Of a DNA stretch of 64,000 nucleotides, positions 10,051-22,383 are shown in pieces. Position 1 is the stretch's first letter. Each line of letters opens with the position of its first letter. This DNA comes from Russula earlei (taxonomy: Eukaryota > Basidiomycota > Agaricomycetes > Russulales > Russulaceae), in NCBI GenBank assembly GCA_025769875.1, contig JAGFNK010000156.1:1-64000 (forward strand), in the 5' to 3' direction. The notes below the pieces were generated by a model. The model was given only the letters and a program-made list of their open reading frames with translations, was not told the DNA's origin and made no database searches. The translations under genes and the position numbers were made by a program.

Positions 10051-13000
10051 GTGGATTCAAGAGTATTCTTCAGTGATGCTACTTTGTGTTAAGACTACTC
10101 AGGTCTTCCACAAATATCCTTTGAATTCTGCTGGTGAGATGGCAAAGACGTTTATCTCTCTAGTGGGATGTTGATACACTACAAAGTGTGTTGTTCTTAA
10201 ATGCCAAGCTTGCGTACAATAGTTCTTGAATTCAAGTAGTTCCCTCTTTGATCACATGGGTAGGTTTAGGGCCAAGAAAGATTGTTCTGGTAGATAGGAG
10301 TGTAGTTCAGTATTTCTAATGTCAATACTGTCAGGTGATTTGACAAAAGGTGATGCAAAGGGTTGGGGAGGTATAACAGGTGTAGGAATATGACTGGTAA
10401 ACAAGGGTATATAGGTGTCAGGGGGAGTAGGAGGTAATGGTCTTTCAACAAGGAATCCTCTCGCATTGGGAACTGTTTCTCTAGAGGGAGCTCGCTGAGA
10501 CAATGCAAGTCTTCTGTGTTGAGGAGCCAGAATTACTGAAATGGATGTGATAATCACCTGGTGTCCACAAGGTAATTCTGTTAGGAGTGGGAGGTGTATC
10601 TGGTCAATAACCACATGTGAAATACTCTGCTTTGCAGTTACACCTTGTTGTCCATGGATTTGACTCAGTGTCTTCTGTACTAGCGGACCAACATTCTTGG
10701 CTGGTTGGAACAGTCGTTTGAATTGGTGTGAGGGGTCGAGGGGCAAGACTTGAAACTTCTAGGATTGCTGGGACTGAATAGTATGCAGGAGGACCTGTAT
10801 ATGAGGCATCTGGGCTGGTAATTGTCCAAGGTTGGTTGTAGTCTGCATTGTATAACCAAGAGTTAGTCTCCCAGTTGAAGGTGTTATGTATTCCTGGTAC
10901 AACAGCAAGTTGAATGTAGGACTGGTTTTCTCTTTTTATTCAGTTAAGGCATAGGTGATAGAATTGGACAGTGAGACAATAGTAACTGATATATGTCCAG
11001 GCTAGGTAAAAGAGGCAATACCCCATTCTTAAAGAATGAACAACAAGGTGGTGTTGTGGTTGGATGACCCTAGTCCAAAGGTTTAATTCACTGGTATGTA
11101 GGGATTGGTAGTCTACTGGTTGTCCTTGAATGTTCTTTGCTTGAGCAAGGTTCTGGTACAATAGTTGTTGTTGTGCTGGTGGTAGAAGTCAACTAAGAGT
11201 TTCAAGGTATAATGCATGTTCATTGTGGCTTAAGAGTTGTCCAAATGGTAAGACTCCAAGGAATTCTTTGACAATAAGGTGGGGAAAGTCTTCATGAGGA
11301 TATTCGATTTCTGGTATGTTGTGAAGACTGATTAAGGTGTTGACAGGGAATATAGTGGACATCCAAGTTCAATAGTGATTTAAGTTTGAGACATGTCTAG
11401 TGATAGTGTCTTCTTCTTTGTCTTCCTCTAGGGCATATTCTTGAGGCACTTTTAAGACAAAGACAACACTTTATTCAATCTTTGTTGAAGTGTTACAAGG
11501 ATGGTTCTTACTTTTTAAGAACCATGCGCAAGAGCTATGGTCTGTAAGTGATAATTCTTGATCAATTCAAGAGGGTTGGTAGGAATGTGAGGCGAGAGGC
11601 AGAAGCGAAGTAGCTGAGGGTTAAAACGTATAGTGTCAACCATATAGGTTGAGTAGTAGTGCAAAGATACATGGTTACTTCATTCCTCAAAGTGTAAGTA
11701 ACCATATGCAAAGGCTAGACATCTGTCCAAGAAGTTGTGTATGATAGATAAGCAAAAGGAGCCTTTGTACACAGGACAGTAAATGGGGGGTAAGGTAGGA
11801 AGCTTTCTGAACAAAGAAGTGTTAAGGACATATGTGAGGCATCCGAGGGGGAAGTCAGCATCCAGGGCATGTATTCCTACAGAGGAACAGATGCCAAAGG
11901 GTGTGAGATTATACTGCATGGCAAGGGCAGAGTTGGAGGGTTTCACCGCAAAAGTGTGGACAATGCATGCATGGAAGGCAGTGGTGTAGGTGTCAGTGAA
12001 GGTGCAACAACTTAACTGCTCTGTGGTAGGGATGCATGATAAGCGATCTTGGTAGTTTAAGTCATGGAGGGGTTGCCACTGCTCATGGGAACAATTGGTG
12101 GTAGGAAGGACAAAGTATTGGTGAGGGTGGAACTGAAATGTTGTGCACAGGGGGCAATCAAGGAAGCCTTCAGGCAAGGGAGGACAGTCCTCTTGCTGTT
12201 GCTCGCTCTGTTTTGGTGGAGGGGTGCCAACTGGGATGAAGTCACCTAGAATAGGCTGGGCAGTGACAGGGGAAGATGGTGGAACTACTGGGGAGTTAAT
12301 TGTCATGAACCATTTCCTGGAGAGGGCCCTTGAAGGACCCTTCCTTATGAGAGGAAACCCAGCCTCTATGGTGTCACCCTGTTCACATGGACAAAAGGGG
12401 TGAGTAGAGGTGTCCACAATATTGTGCACACATTGTGACGCGAGCAATTCTTGGCACAATCGACATACAGCAAGCCCCACTTAACAGCAACCCTTTTAAC
12501 AATAAAGGACAGTATTATAGCCTCCCTAAGGACCCTTTAGGATGACTAGAAGTGCCCTATAACTAACACAATACTAAAGACCCTACAACGTGTTACTAGA
12601 CTGACTAATAACTATAGAATGAACTATACAGCAATACTAAGGACCTTAATCGAAGTATTAGGGTCGACTCTAAAGACCCTAATAGAACTATATAAGGGGC
12701 CTTATAGGCAACCAAATTCCCTGAACCAAACTACAAGTCCTCAAATGACTGGCCCTAAACTAACTAACAGCAAATGAATCAGGTGCTTTGCACATGTACT
12801 AGGACAGTAAACACATGAACAATAAAGGCTCTTACTCATCAAGAGAAGCCTTCTTACTCAGCAGATTACTGAGCATGACTGAGCATGCTCAGTAAGCACA
12901 CTCCAACTTCTTACTCATCACTCTATTGTGCTTGATAACAAGGTTATGACTTGTTCCCTATTTAGCAGTTCTCTTGTAGTATATAAGCGCTCAATAAAGT

Positions 13001-13445
13001 AGCAGACAGTCCTCAGACTGTCCATTTGTTTACTGCACTCTCCATCCCTGGGATGCTCCTTTAAGGACCATCCCCTTGTGACTATCCTGGCTTCCTCTCT
13101 GTGTACCTGCTTGACTTTACCAGTTACCATACCTCTTTGGTATTTGTTATTGCTCTGGACTCTACTTCTTGCCCACACTGTCTTGGACGTCTACTGACTC
13201 ATCTTCGAACTAACCCCTCGCTCTTGAACTGGATTTTTCAACAGTGAGTCTTGACATTAATGATGCTGAAGGGTGATGATGTATTGATGGGATCAAAGTT
13301 CTCAGTGAGGAGCCAGAAGGCAGCCTGTGGGGTTGGTTGGAAAGGAGAAGGAAGATGCAGGGGAGTAATGACCAGAGTGGGGGAGTTGGGAGTAGACACT
13401 TGAGTGTCGGCTGGTCAATATAGGAATGATGAGAGACTGTCCAGA
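10051..13445 (-). pseudogene. Unknown first ORF of the Gypsy-type element, copy 1
   Basis: Minus-strand frames at about 13545-13257, 12300-11680, 11161-10940 and 10746-10252 follow the same order as the plus-strand copy at 61061-63360. Shared signatures are FHPHQ / FQPHQ, CSSVGIH followed by DxDFPxG, LPPIY with KGSF, and a C-terminal WHxRT block. I do not recognise the family. It has many Pro and aromatic residues and no visible enzymatic motif. It starts directly after an LTR (13446) and is followed, after the inverted-repeat element, by Gypsy gag on the same strand, so it is probably an extra 5' ORF of that retroelement. It is interrupted by a solo LTR at 12301-13256 and has several stops. 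Confidence 0.55.
12301..13256 (-). mobile_element. Solo LTR A, family 1
   Basis: A 956-bp LTR that in sense orientation starts TGTCAAGACTC and ends TTCATGACA. Perfect target duplications TTAAT lie at 12296-12300 and 13257-13261. It carries the promoter block TATATAAG followed by CTCAATAAAGTAG near 12975, several copies of a (A/G)GGTC(C/T)TTAG motif, and a palindrome-rich TGAGCATGCTCAGT block. It interrupts the unknown ORF. The same family occurs at 15683, 29666, 31826 and 58502. Confidence 0.92.
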
Positions 13446-14006
13446 TGTCAAGACATGTACTGCTGATCACTAAGGACTCAGGAGCAGGTGGGCAAGGGTT
13501 GGAACAGACGGTATGCAACATAGATGGCATTGAGCAAGAGGACAAGCCAAATGACTAGAAGGTACCAGATGGGGACTGGTATGTGTTGCAAGAGGCAGAG
13601 GTGAAGGTCAGAGGCCAGTGCAGCAAAGGGGCTTTAAACAAGGCAGTTGTTGAAGAGTACCTTGAAGACAAGGGAAGACTTTAAACTGAGCAGTCATGGG
13701 GGAGTACCCAGAGGGAGGAGAGTATCACAAATGGACAGTCTGACAACTGCCATGCTACATTGGAGCTTATATACTGTGTACATGGTCGATTATGAAGAAC
13801 AGGAACTATTCTAGACTCCTTGGTACCATCCAATAGGACTGTAGAGACATAAACTTGCTTGTGTCAGGTTTCAGGCTTACTGAGCATATTACTGATTGTT
13901 GTAGAGTGATGACATCATTATGATGTCACTGTGGAGCACTTGGTGAGCAGATGAGGTCAGTGTGGAGTTGCTTGGTCAGCCATGATGTCATTGGAGCTAA
14001 ATGACA
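13446..14006 (-). mobile_element. 5' LTR of the minus-strand Gypsy-type element (short variant of family 1)
   Basis: Starting TGTCAAGACA at 13446 and ending AATGACA at 14006, it has the same ends as family 1 LTRs but only about 560 bp. The stretch from CAGTATATAAGC to CAGACTGTCCATTTGTG (minus strand, near 13770-13720) aligns with the promoter region of the 956-bp LTRs. The next internal bases, TCTGGACAGTCTC, are the same as those that follow LTR E at 61061. That makes this the genuine 5' LTR, with a possible primer-binding site starting at TGGACAG. Confidence 0.7.
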
Positions 14007-14274
14007 TCATATGGGTTATGCAACAAGTTGTAGGAGTTCCTGCCACTGTTTCAGGTTCTTGGTGGCTGAGTGGCCATGTGGCTGCCATGCAATGATTACC
14101 TGATTAGGAGATGGGTGCCTGATCATACCATAGTACCTTTGCAGTAGTGATATCTTGTACCACAGGAGGAGTAGCCCAAGAAACAGAAATGGGTTGACAA
14201 TGCAAAGTGAGAGGGGTCTCTCTTGAGTGAAACAGGATAATATATGGCCAGGATTTGGCCTTGGTTCATAACAC
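14007..14274. other. Unassigned stretch between LTR and pogo-like element
   Basis: A minus-strand frame of 86 codons with hydrophobic runs covers this stretch. It does not match the C-terminal part of the other pogo-like copy (43640-44312) and has no recognised motif. It may be the lost 3' end of the pogo-like copy or an older insertion. Confidence 0.3.
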
Positions 14275-17202
14275 AAGGCACATTTGCCATGCTCAGTTGC
14301 AATGCTTGCATAATCACGGTCTGTGACAGGACAGAAACTCGGTGATGAAGTGACTGTATTTCAGCAATCAGCTCTTCATCATTCCATCTGTGATCTTGGA
14401 GCACAGAGACAGCTCACTCATCAGAAGCCATCCCCTCTGTGGTCTGTGCCAAAGATGTGTGTGTGATTATCATGTTGCATGCACACAAGTGTGCATCAGG
14501 AATTGAGGATTTGTGAGCGCTGGTCACATCCCTGGTGCCTCCCTCCAAGTCTGAGACAATGTAATCACTGTCAGCAGTATCAGATCTCAGATCTGAGCTG
14601 ATTGCTGGAGGCAAGGATGGAACCTCCATCGGGTATGAAGATGGGAAGTGTGATGAAGAGGATGATGCCATGCTAGGTGAAAAATCTTCTTCAGTGAAGA
14701 CCGACAGATTGAGGGGCCAGATTCTGGACTTGTGGAACATGTTCTGAATGAGCTCCAGGGTGATAACTTAATGGATTTTCATGTATTCATGGATGACAAT
14801 GTAACAGGTGATTTTGATGCCTTCAGAAAGGCAGTGGTCGCAATGTGAAGACCATGCACATTGGATGGGCACAAAAACCAACACATCAAGCAGCTGAAGC
14901 TTGTGTGTTGTTTTTGAAGGGAGGCAGAAAAGGATGATGTTATTGTCATATGCAAGTTGCTGCATGGCTGGGGTCTCATGCAAGTTGTGCCCATCGAGTG
15001 TCAGTACAATCAGTTTGTCATTGATGCGGTGTGTGTTAGCAAATGGAATAAACACAAATTGGAACCATCTCTTGCATATTTCACGGTCTGTCCACCCAGA
15101 AGGGGACATTGCAATGCTGTGAAGACGAGGTTATTACTCATGCTGGCATACTGCTGGATTGAATTGCACCTTCCAATGCCTTCCACATCCCAGCAGTCAG
15201 GCAGCAGGCCATCCAAGAGAACAAATCCTGATGGCATAAAGGATCCTGCTGCTGAAATGCATTCAATGATGGAGACAAGCTCCAAACTGTCACTTTTAAT
15301 GCAGTATCACTGCTTTTGCTCTTTCATGAATAGAAATTTCTTTCCATTATTTTTATGGTCACCTCCTATCTGGATTCCCTTCTTGTCCATGTTCCACTGA
15401 TGGTCTGGTGGTATCCCATGATATGTGTCCATCAGTTCCTGTAGTTTTGCAAAGTACTTGTGGACTACTGTCTTATTGAAGTTTTGTGCATGCTTTGGAT
15501 CCAACCCACTCGCTTTCAAGAATGTCAGACAGGAGTTGCATTTGATGAACCAGTAGTGCCAGTTTATTCCAGGGTATTGGCTAGATAGGTCCAGGGCATG
15601 ATCGCACAATGCCTTTTGATCAAGAGGTACTGCCTCTGCAGAATGCTGGTCACACCAATCAAGAAGTGCCTTTTCCTGGGCCTGTCAAGACTCACTGTTG
15701 AACAATCCAGTTCAAGAGTGAGGGATAAGTTCAAAGACAAGTTGATAGACATCCAAGATGGCATGGGCAAGAAGTAAGGTCCAGAGCAGTACCAAGTACC
15801 AAAGAGGTATGGTTACTGGAAGTGTCAAGCAGTTATGCAGGGAAGAGGCCAGAATGGTCACAAGGGGATGGTCCTTAAAGGAGTATCCCAGGAGTAGAGA
15901 GTGCCATAAACAAATGGACAGTCTGAAGACTGTCCGCTACTTTATTGAGTGCTTATATACTACAAGAGAACTGCTAAATAGGGAACAAGTGTTATCAAGC
16001 ACAATAGACAGATGAGTAAGAAGTCAGAGTACACTTACTGAGCATGCTCAGTCATGCTCAGTAAGCTGCTGAGTAAGAAGGCTTCTATTGATGAGTAAGA
16101 GCCTTTACTGTCCACATGTTCACTGCTTTAGCACACATGCAAAGCACCTGATTCATTTACTGTTAGTTAGTTTAGGGCCAGTCATTTGAGGACTTGTAGT
16201 TTGGTTCAGGGAATAGAGTTGCCTATAAGGTCCCTTATATAGTTCTATCAGGGTCCTTAGAGTCGACCCTAATACTTCTATTAAGGTCCTTAGTATTGCT
16301 TTATAGTTCATTCTATGGTTATCAGAGTTAGTCTAATAACGTGTTGTAGGGTCTTTAGTATTATGTGAGTGCCTTTTGTAGAGCACATAGAGTCATCCTA
16401 AAGGGTCTTTAGGGAGGCTATAATACTGTCCTTTATTTGCTAAAAGGGTTGCCACTAAGTGGGGCTTGCTGTATGTCAATTGTGCCGAGAATTGCTCGTG
16501 TGACAATGTGTGCACAATATTGTGGACACCTCTACTCACCCCTTTTGTCCGTGTGAACTGGGTGGCACCATAGAGGCTGGGTTTCCTCTACTTAGGAAGG
16601 GTCCTTCAAGGACCCTCTCCAGGAAATGGTTCATGACAAGGCCAGCTTGAGAAGCTGGCTAACCTGGTGGCCTTCCTGATGCGACCAATGCTTCCCAGAA
16701 GCTCTGTCTTGTAGCATCTGGTGGGAAACCTTGGAAAGCATAAGATAGGGATTTGGCTATGTATAAAATGTGCTCACATCATAGGCCAGTGCCACACAAG
16801 TAAAAGACTTATAGATTCTGTTCTTGTGGTCACTCAAGGCTGCCTGTAGCCACTTCTCATATGTATGGTCTTGTGCTGGCCAACTGGACTGCCTGTAACA
16901 TGGCATTATGAGAGTAGGACCCAGATCCCTCCGAGTCAGCATACAGTCAGATTGCCCCAGCTGGAATCAACTCCGCCCTCTGCCATGACAGCGGGCATGA
17001 TACAGGCATGATCCAGGTGTGACCCCCAGCCAAAATATTCCTCGAGAACCACTTGATGGACTGCCATTTTTATTTGCTAGACTGACTTTAATGGCACTCA
17101 ATAATATAACTATGAAGTTTTGAATGGTGTTGTTTGAGCGAATACAGGGGAAAATGAAATTGCCGAGATGGTAGTGAACACCGAGTTCCCAGTGACCCAT
17201 AG
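14275..17202 (-). pseudogene. Pogo-like (DDE superfamily) transposon, copy 1
   Basis: The minus-strand frames match the plus-strand copy at 41954-44463 along its length. The catalytic domain is complete in order: first Asp in WNMDKKG (about 15385), second in TLDGHN (about 14995), third in QLLDVLVF (about 14890). The right terminus at 17202 reads CCCATAG followed by TA, matching the CTATCACC / CTATGGG type terminus of the other copy with a TA target. The left terminus is not seen, since the copy loses similarity near 14275. A solo LTR (15683-16638) splits the coding region before the catalytic part, and there are extra stops, so it cannot make a transposase. Family assignment (HTH plus DDE, jerky/CENP-B-like) rests on these motifs. 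Confidence 0.75.
15683..16638 (+). mobile_element. Solo LTR B, family 1
   Basis: The 956-bp LTR starts TGTCAAGACTC and ends GGTTCATGACA. Flanking pentamers are GGGCC (15678-15682) and AGGCC (16639-16643), four of five matching. The TATATAC box and TACTTTATTGAGTGC lie near 15950. It is the same length as LTR A but in the opposite orientation, and it splits the pogo-like transposase. Confidence 0.88.
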
Positions 17203-17262
17203 TATCAACTCAGTCCTGCACATCAGGTGCTCATGATACTGATACGACAGGTAGTTGGACAG

Positions 17263-17395
17263 CTTATTGCTGTTTTCAGTAGTTGGCAGAGCTTGAAAAC
17301 CCACCAATTCAGTGCAAAATCCCCCCTCAACATGCAAGGCATCCTTCAATTCTGCACCAATTTCAATGGAACTTACATCCCCTGAATCTGCTTAC
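17263..17395 (+). repeat. Fragment of a divergent long TIR (subfamily B)
   Basis: Starting TTATTGCTGTTTTCAG, this 130-bp stretch follows the long TIR family with many changes. Its closest match in the window is the inverted copy at 63372-63727 (shared CAATTCAGTGCAAA / AAATTCAGCACAAA and ATGCAAGGCA / GTGCAAGGCA). Only the outer third is left. It marks the border of the host island. Confidence 0.6.
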
Positions 17396-17399
17396 TAGT

Positions 17400-17760
17400 A
17401 TTCATCATCACCTCCCTATGGGCCGTCACGTCCACTCCCTTTCATCGAGCCCGTTCCCTTTCATCATGTCAATCATCACACTTCTCCCTGTACTCTTTGT
17501 ATATAAGCACCCCAGGCGCTCTCTCAAATAACAGTGTCATTCTTGTCCCCTTTCGTTCGGCTGAGAAAGCGCGTGTGAAGAACCGTCCCCATCATCGCCT
17601 CTCAAACTTCTCAATATTATTCTCTCACCCTTCGAGCCATCGCTTCCACGACCCACGTTCGCTTTTCCCCCTTCTTCTACTCTTGGGTCAAGCCAGCTCT
17701 ACGATCTCACCCGCGCGTCCCCGGACAGGATACACCATTGGCCTGCGCTCTGTTGTGTAC
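17400..17760 (+). repeat. LTR-like promoter fragment
   Basis: It contains CTTTCATCATGTC, a TATATAAGC box at 17500-17508, a pyrimidine-rich leader and CTCTTGGGTCAAG near 17685. These occur in the same order as in the LTRs at 25538-26038 and 56877-57206. No clean TG..CA ends or target duplications were found, so it is an old or truncated LTR. Confidence 0.4.
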
Positions 17761-17779
17761 TGAAACTGTGGCAAGAGTT

Positions 17780-18700
17780 CCGTCGGCGGTAGGCCTTAAA
17801 GTTGCTTTTGACTTGTTAATGTGTTGGGCAGTACCATTGTCAGTCCTCCTCCATTGGACGATTTGAGAGTCTTCTCTGGTGCCGATGTTGTGTGTCTTTG
17901 GAAGCACCCGGCTTCTGGCCAAGGCGATGCCGCCAACCACCCCAGAAATCACCGTACGAGCTGGGGCCCATGACGGCTGGCCTAAAGGCGTGTGTTGCGC
18001 CCGTTCTACTAGTACCGCCGCCGTTCGAACGCGTCGTCGTCGCTGAGGGCGCTTGTGTCGGTAATGTCGAGCTCACCGATATCGTCATGATCGTCTGATG
18101 GCGCACGTGGGCATGGTCACAATGACGAGTCCTCGTGGTGGAAAGGCACCAGCGCACGGGGAAAGGGAAGGAGTCGTTGCTAGGACGAGGGCACGGCCGT
18201 GACAGCGGTGGGGTTGGTCATGGCCACACTGGGGGCGCGTTCGGGATGAGCTGGTACACGAGGGGGAGATGATGCCGCAGTTGCTAGAACAGAAGGAACG
18301 AGGGGCAGGAGTGTAAGCGCCTTCTCGGATACGAGTGCCGCGTGTGTCTGGGCCTTCGTTGACCGGCAAGTCATCCTTATGCAGATCGTCAGAAGCCACA
18401 CTCATATTGGCAATGCAATGACTTGATGCAGCTCGTGTGACTAGATGACACATTTCGCAGAGCAGAGATCACATCCTGCCAGCGTGGCATCCGTGGCAGC
18501 TGTAAGTTGGTCTGGAAATAGTGCCGAGAGTATGACGTATGGGGTTGAGCTGACGTGATAGGCGGATAGACGCCGACGCTGTCGCCGTGCAAAACCAAGC
18601 CAACACTCGATCACTGGTTGCTGGTGGAGGTAGTTCCATACGATCACCTTCTTAGATACCAAGACGCTACATCTTCACTGATGAGGTCTCGCAGGTACGT
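17780..18700 (-). other. Possible decayed or spliced gene, function unknown
   Basis: GC-rich sequence unlike the neighbouring repeats. Minus-strand frames at 18662-18441, 18453-18085 and 18157-17840 follow each other, with Ala/Pro/Ser/Arg-rich composition and a CDLC pair near 18475. I see no conserved domain, and the intron borders are not convincing. It lies head to head with the F-box gene and could be its upstream region or a small divergently transcribed gene. Confidence 0.2.
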
Positions 18701-18909
18701 CGAGAGAGCTTCATTGTCATCATCCCTGAAGTAACTAAGCCTCATAGTCGTCCTCGGCCTCTCCCGGGCCAGTACACCGTCCCATTACTCACTAGATTCG
18801 TCCAGTCATTACTGCCTTGCTCCCCCCGCTCCTCGACTACGATTGGTAGTCCCATCCAAGGTCCGTGGAAAGGAAAAATTCGTTTGAGTATGTGTTTTGC
18901 ACAGTGTCC

Positions 18910-20379
18910 ATGACGGTCACTGACCAATCAATTTCAGGCCGGGTAACAATCAACACGCTCCCCGATGATGTCCTCGTGGACATATTTTATTTCTATGCGA
19001 ATGACTGGCACATAGAGACAAGCGGATGGCATACACTGGTCCATGTGTGCCAAAGATGGAGATATGTCGTGTTTGCATCACCACGTCGCCTGAACCTGCG
19101 CCTGGTGTACAAAGGAGAAAGACCGATGTCTGAGATGCTGGACGACTGGCCAGTCTTGCCGGTGGTGATAAGTCTCACGACATATTCATCCCTGAAATCA
19201 TACATCGACCTCTGTTGTGGAAACGTAGCTGATGCCCTCGAGTCGGAGCACCACTATCGCATATGTGAACTCAAATTGTCCGGTATTCCCACTTCATACT
19301 TGGAAAGGTTCGCAGGAGCGATGCGGAAACCATTCCAAGAGCTGACATTCCTACGCTTTTGGGTGAAAGAAAATACGGTGACTTCCCTTCCGGATTCGTT
19401 CTTGGGTGGATCAGCTCCCCTTCTGCGACAACTCGTGTTGGGAAATTGTTCGTTCCCAGGGCTGCCCAAGCTGCTTCTCTCAGCCAATCACCTTCACCGT
19501 CTTTCCCTACATCGTATTCCTGATTCCGGCTACGTTTCTCCCCAGGATTTGGCCACCGCTCTGTCGGTCATGTCCAGACTTGAATCCTTTCTCCTTGGAT
19601 TCCGATCCCCTCGATCTCGCCCCGATCCGGCAAGTCGACCTCCACCTCCGCTCACACGATCTGTCCTCCCTGCTCTCACCCGTCTTGTGTTCCGCGGCGT
19701 TCACGAGTACCTGGAGGACTTACTGGCCCAAATCGAGGCTCCCCTTCTCAATAAACTCGACGTGTTCTTCTTCATGGACGTCGACTTTGTAGTCCCACAA
19801 CTTCACCAGCTGATCACTCACACAGAATCGTTCAAGACATGCGACAGAGCATTCGTGTGCACTTCATATTATCATGCAATCCAATTTGGGATTTTCAGGG
19901 AAACGAATGACTCTCCGGAGTTCTCCTTGGAAATCAAGTGCAGAAAGTTGGATCGGCAGCTTTCATCGCTGGCCCAGGTTTGCAGCCCATCCTTGCTCCT
20001 TCTCTCCACTTTGGTGCGGCTCGACATCGAGGACCCTTTTATTCCAAATCCACGGTCATATTGGAAAGATGACTTAGAAACCACTCGATGGCTGGAACTC
20101 ATGGGCCCGTTCACTGCCGTGAAGGATCTATGCCTGTCCTCCCAAGTTGCGCAATATGTCTGCCAAGCGCTGGAAGAGCTCGCGGAAGAAAGAGTAACAG
20201 AAGTGTTACCTGAACTACAGAACATTGTTTTGAGCGGCTTCCGGCCATTGGAATCTATTCCGAAATATATTCAGGGATTCGTCGCTGCGCGACAACTCTC
20301 TGGCCACCCTGTGGCTGTCCGTTGGAGAAATTATTCCAGCATTCGACCACGATCGTTGGGTGCTTTTCCGTCCGATTAG
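18910..20379 (+). CDS. F-box domain protein (host gene)
   Basis: A single open frame of 489 codons from the first ATG at 18910. The upstream in-frame GTG at 18865 is not needed. Residues 13-60 form an F-box (INTLPDDVLVDIF, then WHTLVHVCQRWRYVVFASP), the Skp1-binding module of SCF ubiquitin ligases. The rest is leucine-rich with the layout of the large mushroom F-box family: FLGGSAPLLRQLVL, a Pro-rich SRPDPASRPPPPLTRSVLPA linker (about 250), and a C-terminal FVAARQLSGHP block. The family probably recruits unknown substrates. No introns are needed. The GC content and absence of repeats mark host DNA, and the gene looks intact. The substrate cannot be predicted. Confidence 0.9.
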   Translation: MTVTDQSISGRVTINTLPDDVLVDIFYFYANDWHIETSGWHTLVHVCQRWRYVVFASPRRLNLRLVYKGERPMSEMLDDWPVLPVVISLTTYSSLKSYIDLCCGNVADALESEHHYRICELKLSGIPTSYLERFAGAMRKPFQELTFLRFWVKENTVTSLPDSFLGGSAPLLRQLVLGNCSFPGLPKLLLSANHLHRLSLHRIPDSGYVSPQDLATALSVMSRLESFLLGFRSPRSRPDPASRPPPPLTRSVLPALTRLVFRGVHEYLEDLLAQIEAPLLNKLDVFFFMDVDFVVPQLHQLITHTESFKTCDRAFVCTSYYHAIQFGIFRETNDSPEFSLEIKCRKLDRQLSSLAQVCSPSLLLLSTLVRLDIEDPFIPNPRSYWKDDLETTRWLELMGPFTAVKDLCLSSQVAQYVCQALEELAEERVTEVLPELQNIVLSGFRPLESIPKYIQGFVAARQLSGHPVAVRWRNYSSIRPRSLGAFPSD

Positions 20380-20825
20380 CGTCTAGTGGGATTGTCATTA
20401 TTTGACTCCAAGCACCTAGTTACCGTACTGTACCAACACTCACATTTTGTGTCACCCCATTTTCCTTTTTCTTGTGGACTGTCTCTGATTCCCTAGTCTC
20501 GTGATTGTTTTCTTAGTCCTTATCCGGAGGTCATGCTATGTTAGAGGGGCGAGGATTAAGAAATGGGATCGAGTTCGCCCAACTGAAGTGTATTTCGTCA
20601 ATGTATTTAGAGTATGGTGTAAGCCTGAGAGTGTACGATTGTAGGACGCGTGCGATGGGAACGAGAGCAGGCGGAAGTCGGGGGAAAATACTTAATTCTC
20701 AAGGAGTGTAGCTATGCAAAAGGACTTTGAGAATAAGTCCATGTGAGTTGGCGCAGCGGTTGGCTGCAACGTCCAACACGCAGGGCCTTCTCACGACTCA
20801 CGGCTGATCCGAAGGGATGATGCTC
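20380..20825. other. Intergenic, 3' flank of the F-box gene
   Basis: No gene recognised. A short tRNA-like A-box motif (TGGCGCAGCGG near 20750) lies here but lacks a B box and the full cloverleaf. Confidence 0.4.
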
Positions 20826-22383
20826 AATGTAAGATGCAGCTTCCTAGGGACACGGCAACTGTGTATTCAACTCTAATAAAAGAAATACATGACAATGTGG
20901 GCGATACAGCCCCGCTGGCTCGAATAATAGTCATGACCTGTCGTGCCGAGGCGGGACGAACATAATATGTCGAACAAGGAATCAGGCATTGGTAGAAACG
21001 AACATAGGCCACTTAGTTCTTCTCGTTCATTAGCCAACATCACATTCGTCTCAGTTTTCCCGACGAGGTCTCCACACACCGAAAACAGCTTGTGCAACTC
21101 GCGCAGACAGGCCGCACCAAAACCCTGAGATACGCAGCATGAGACTTACAAATCTAGCAAGCGGCGGTAACATCGCCGCGACAATGTCCTGGGTGACGTG
21201 GAATAGGTCTCATCGATCACGGAGGAAAAATTCGCCTACCTCGGCATGGTAAAAGTCCTCCTGAGACGTGATGTAGTGCAGACCTCCTTCTTCACGGAAT
21301 GCGATGCGACTCAGCACGCTGCGGGAAGACGTCAACGTCGACTGGCGCTGACGAGTAAGGCGGTGGACTGAATTCATACCGAATGCGCGCAGGCGAAAAC
21401 GGTGAGAATCTCACGCGAACAACCTGCGATGTGTCGAGGAAAAGGAGGGACTGCTTTCCGTCGTACGCTGCGCAAGTACTCATTAGCTTGCCAACAATCA
21501 GAGCGAAGGCTGTCGTGGGGGGTAGCGGGGATTCAGCATACTGATACTATCCACAGAAAGTTCGATATATGATAATGTGATGCGATACCATCTTCGTTAC
21601 TGTCATTTCAGGAGCCGGTGCGGGTTGGTGGCAGGGAACGCACTGATAGATACCAAGCACGCCCTCACGCGAGTTTGGCGCAGGCTCCACGTATAATGTC
21701 GGGTGGCGAAAGCTGGCGTCGCTAGCAAAGTACCTGAGGCCCACGGTCACGGGGATGGACTGGGTGTTATCGGGATCCACTTTAGGCCCGGGCAACTCAC
21801 TTTCGAACGGCGTCCTGCTGGATGTTGGGAGAAGCTGCGCATGTGAGCAATTGCACGACCCCTTCAATCTCCACCTCTGGATTCTGCATTGGTGTTGATA
21901 GTGTTATGTTTGTTCAAATAAAAATTATGAACCGTGACGGATAACCGGGAATGGGTAGTTGATAGGATAGGAGGCGTAATAACCATGACGTCACGGCGGA
22001 AGAGGCGCTTTGCCTTCCATTGCGTGCGGGAGCAGGCTGAGGTAATAAAACCTCACAGCCACATCTCAACAACGGCAGCAGCATGTTCATTCCTGTGACG
22101 ACACCGCGGAAAATTCTGCCAGGCTTTGGATCGTCCCGACTGCAGTACTTCCTCGGCTTACCACGATGGCGCCACTGGCAACGAGGAGTGTTAGCGGCCA
22201 GTCGCACGACAGCACGTCATGGGCGATATACATGCAGGTTGACTCGGAGATTGCGTCTGGCGTGCCCTCGGTTATTCTGATCAGACCGTCGTTGGGGCTC
22301 GCCAGATCATAAAAGAGGGCGCTGCAGTGGTGGCCTGAAATGAATGTCCATGGTACACACACAGCAAGGCGTAACCAACCCAA
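20826..22383 (-). CDS. Probable multi-exon host gene, function unknown
   Basis: Minus-strand open stretches at 22383-22087, 21867-21547, 21483-21180 and 21097-20873 are separated by short gaps that could be introns of about 50-60 bp. The codon content is host-like: GC-rich with balanced amino acids. Visible phrases are LFYDLASPNDGLIRI, IAHDVLSCDWPLTLLVASGA, VGLRYFASDASFRHP and LLFLDTSQVVRVRFSPFSP. I recognise no domain with confidence. The repeating short beta-strand-like phrases recall F-box-linked propeller proteins of mushrooms, but this is only a guess. Exact exon borders and the start are not settled, and it could be a pseudogene. Confidence 0.35.

Noticed and set aside
11680..12480. A single 266-codon minus-strand protein
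   Set aside because: Its N-terminal part lies inside solo LTR A (12301-13256); the true frame continues on the other side of the LTR at 13257.
18865..18909. Upstream start of the F-box protein
   Set aside because: The codon at 18865 is GTG; the first ATG is at 18910 and the F-box lies downstream of it.
20747..20806. tRNA-like sequence with A-box TGGCGCAGCGG and a possible 7-bp acceptor stem
   Set aside because: Only about 59 bases between the stem strands, no B box (GGTTCGA), and no anticodon arm of the right size.
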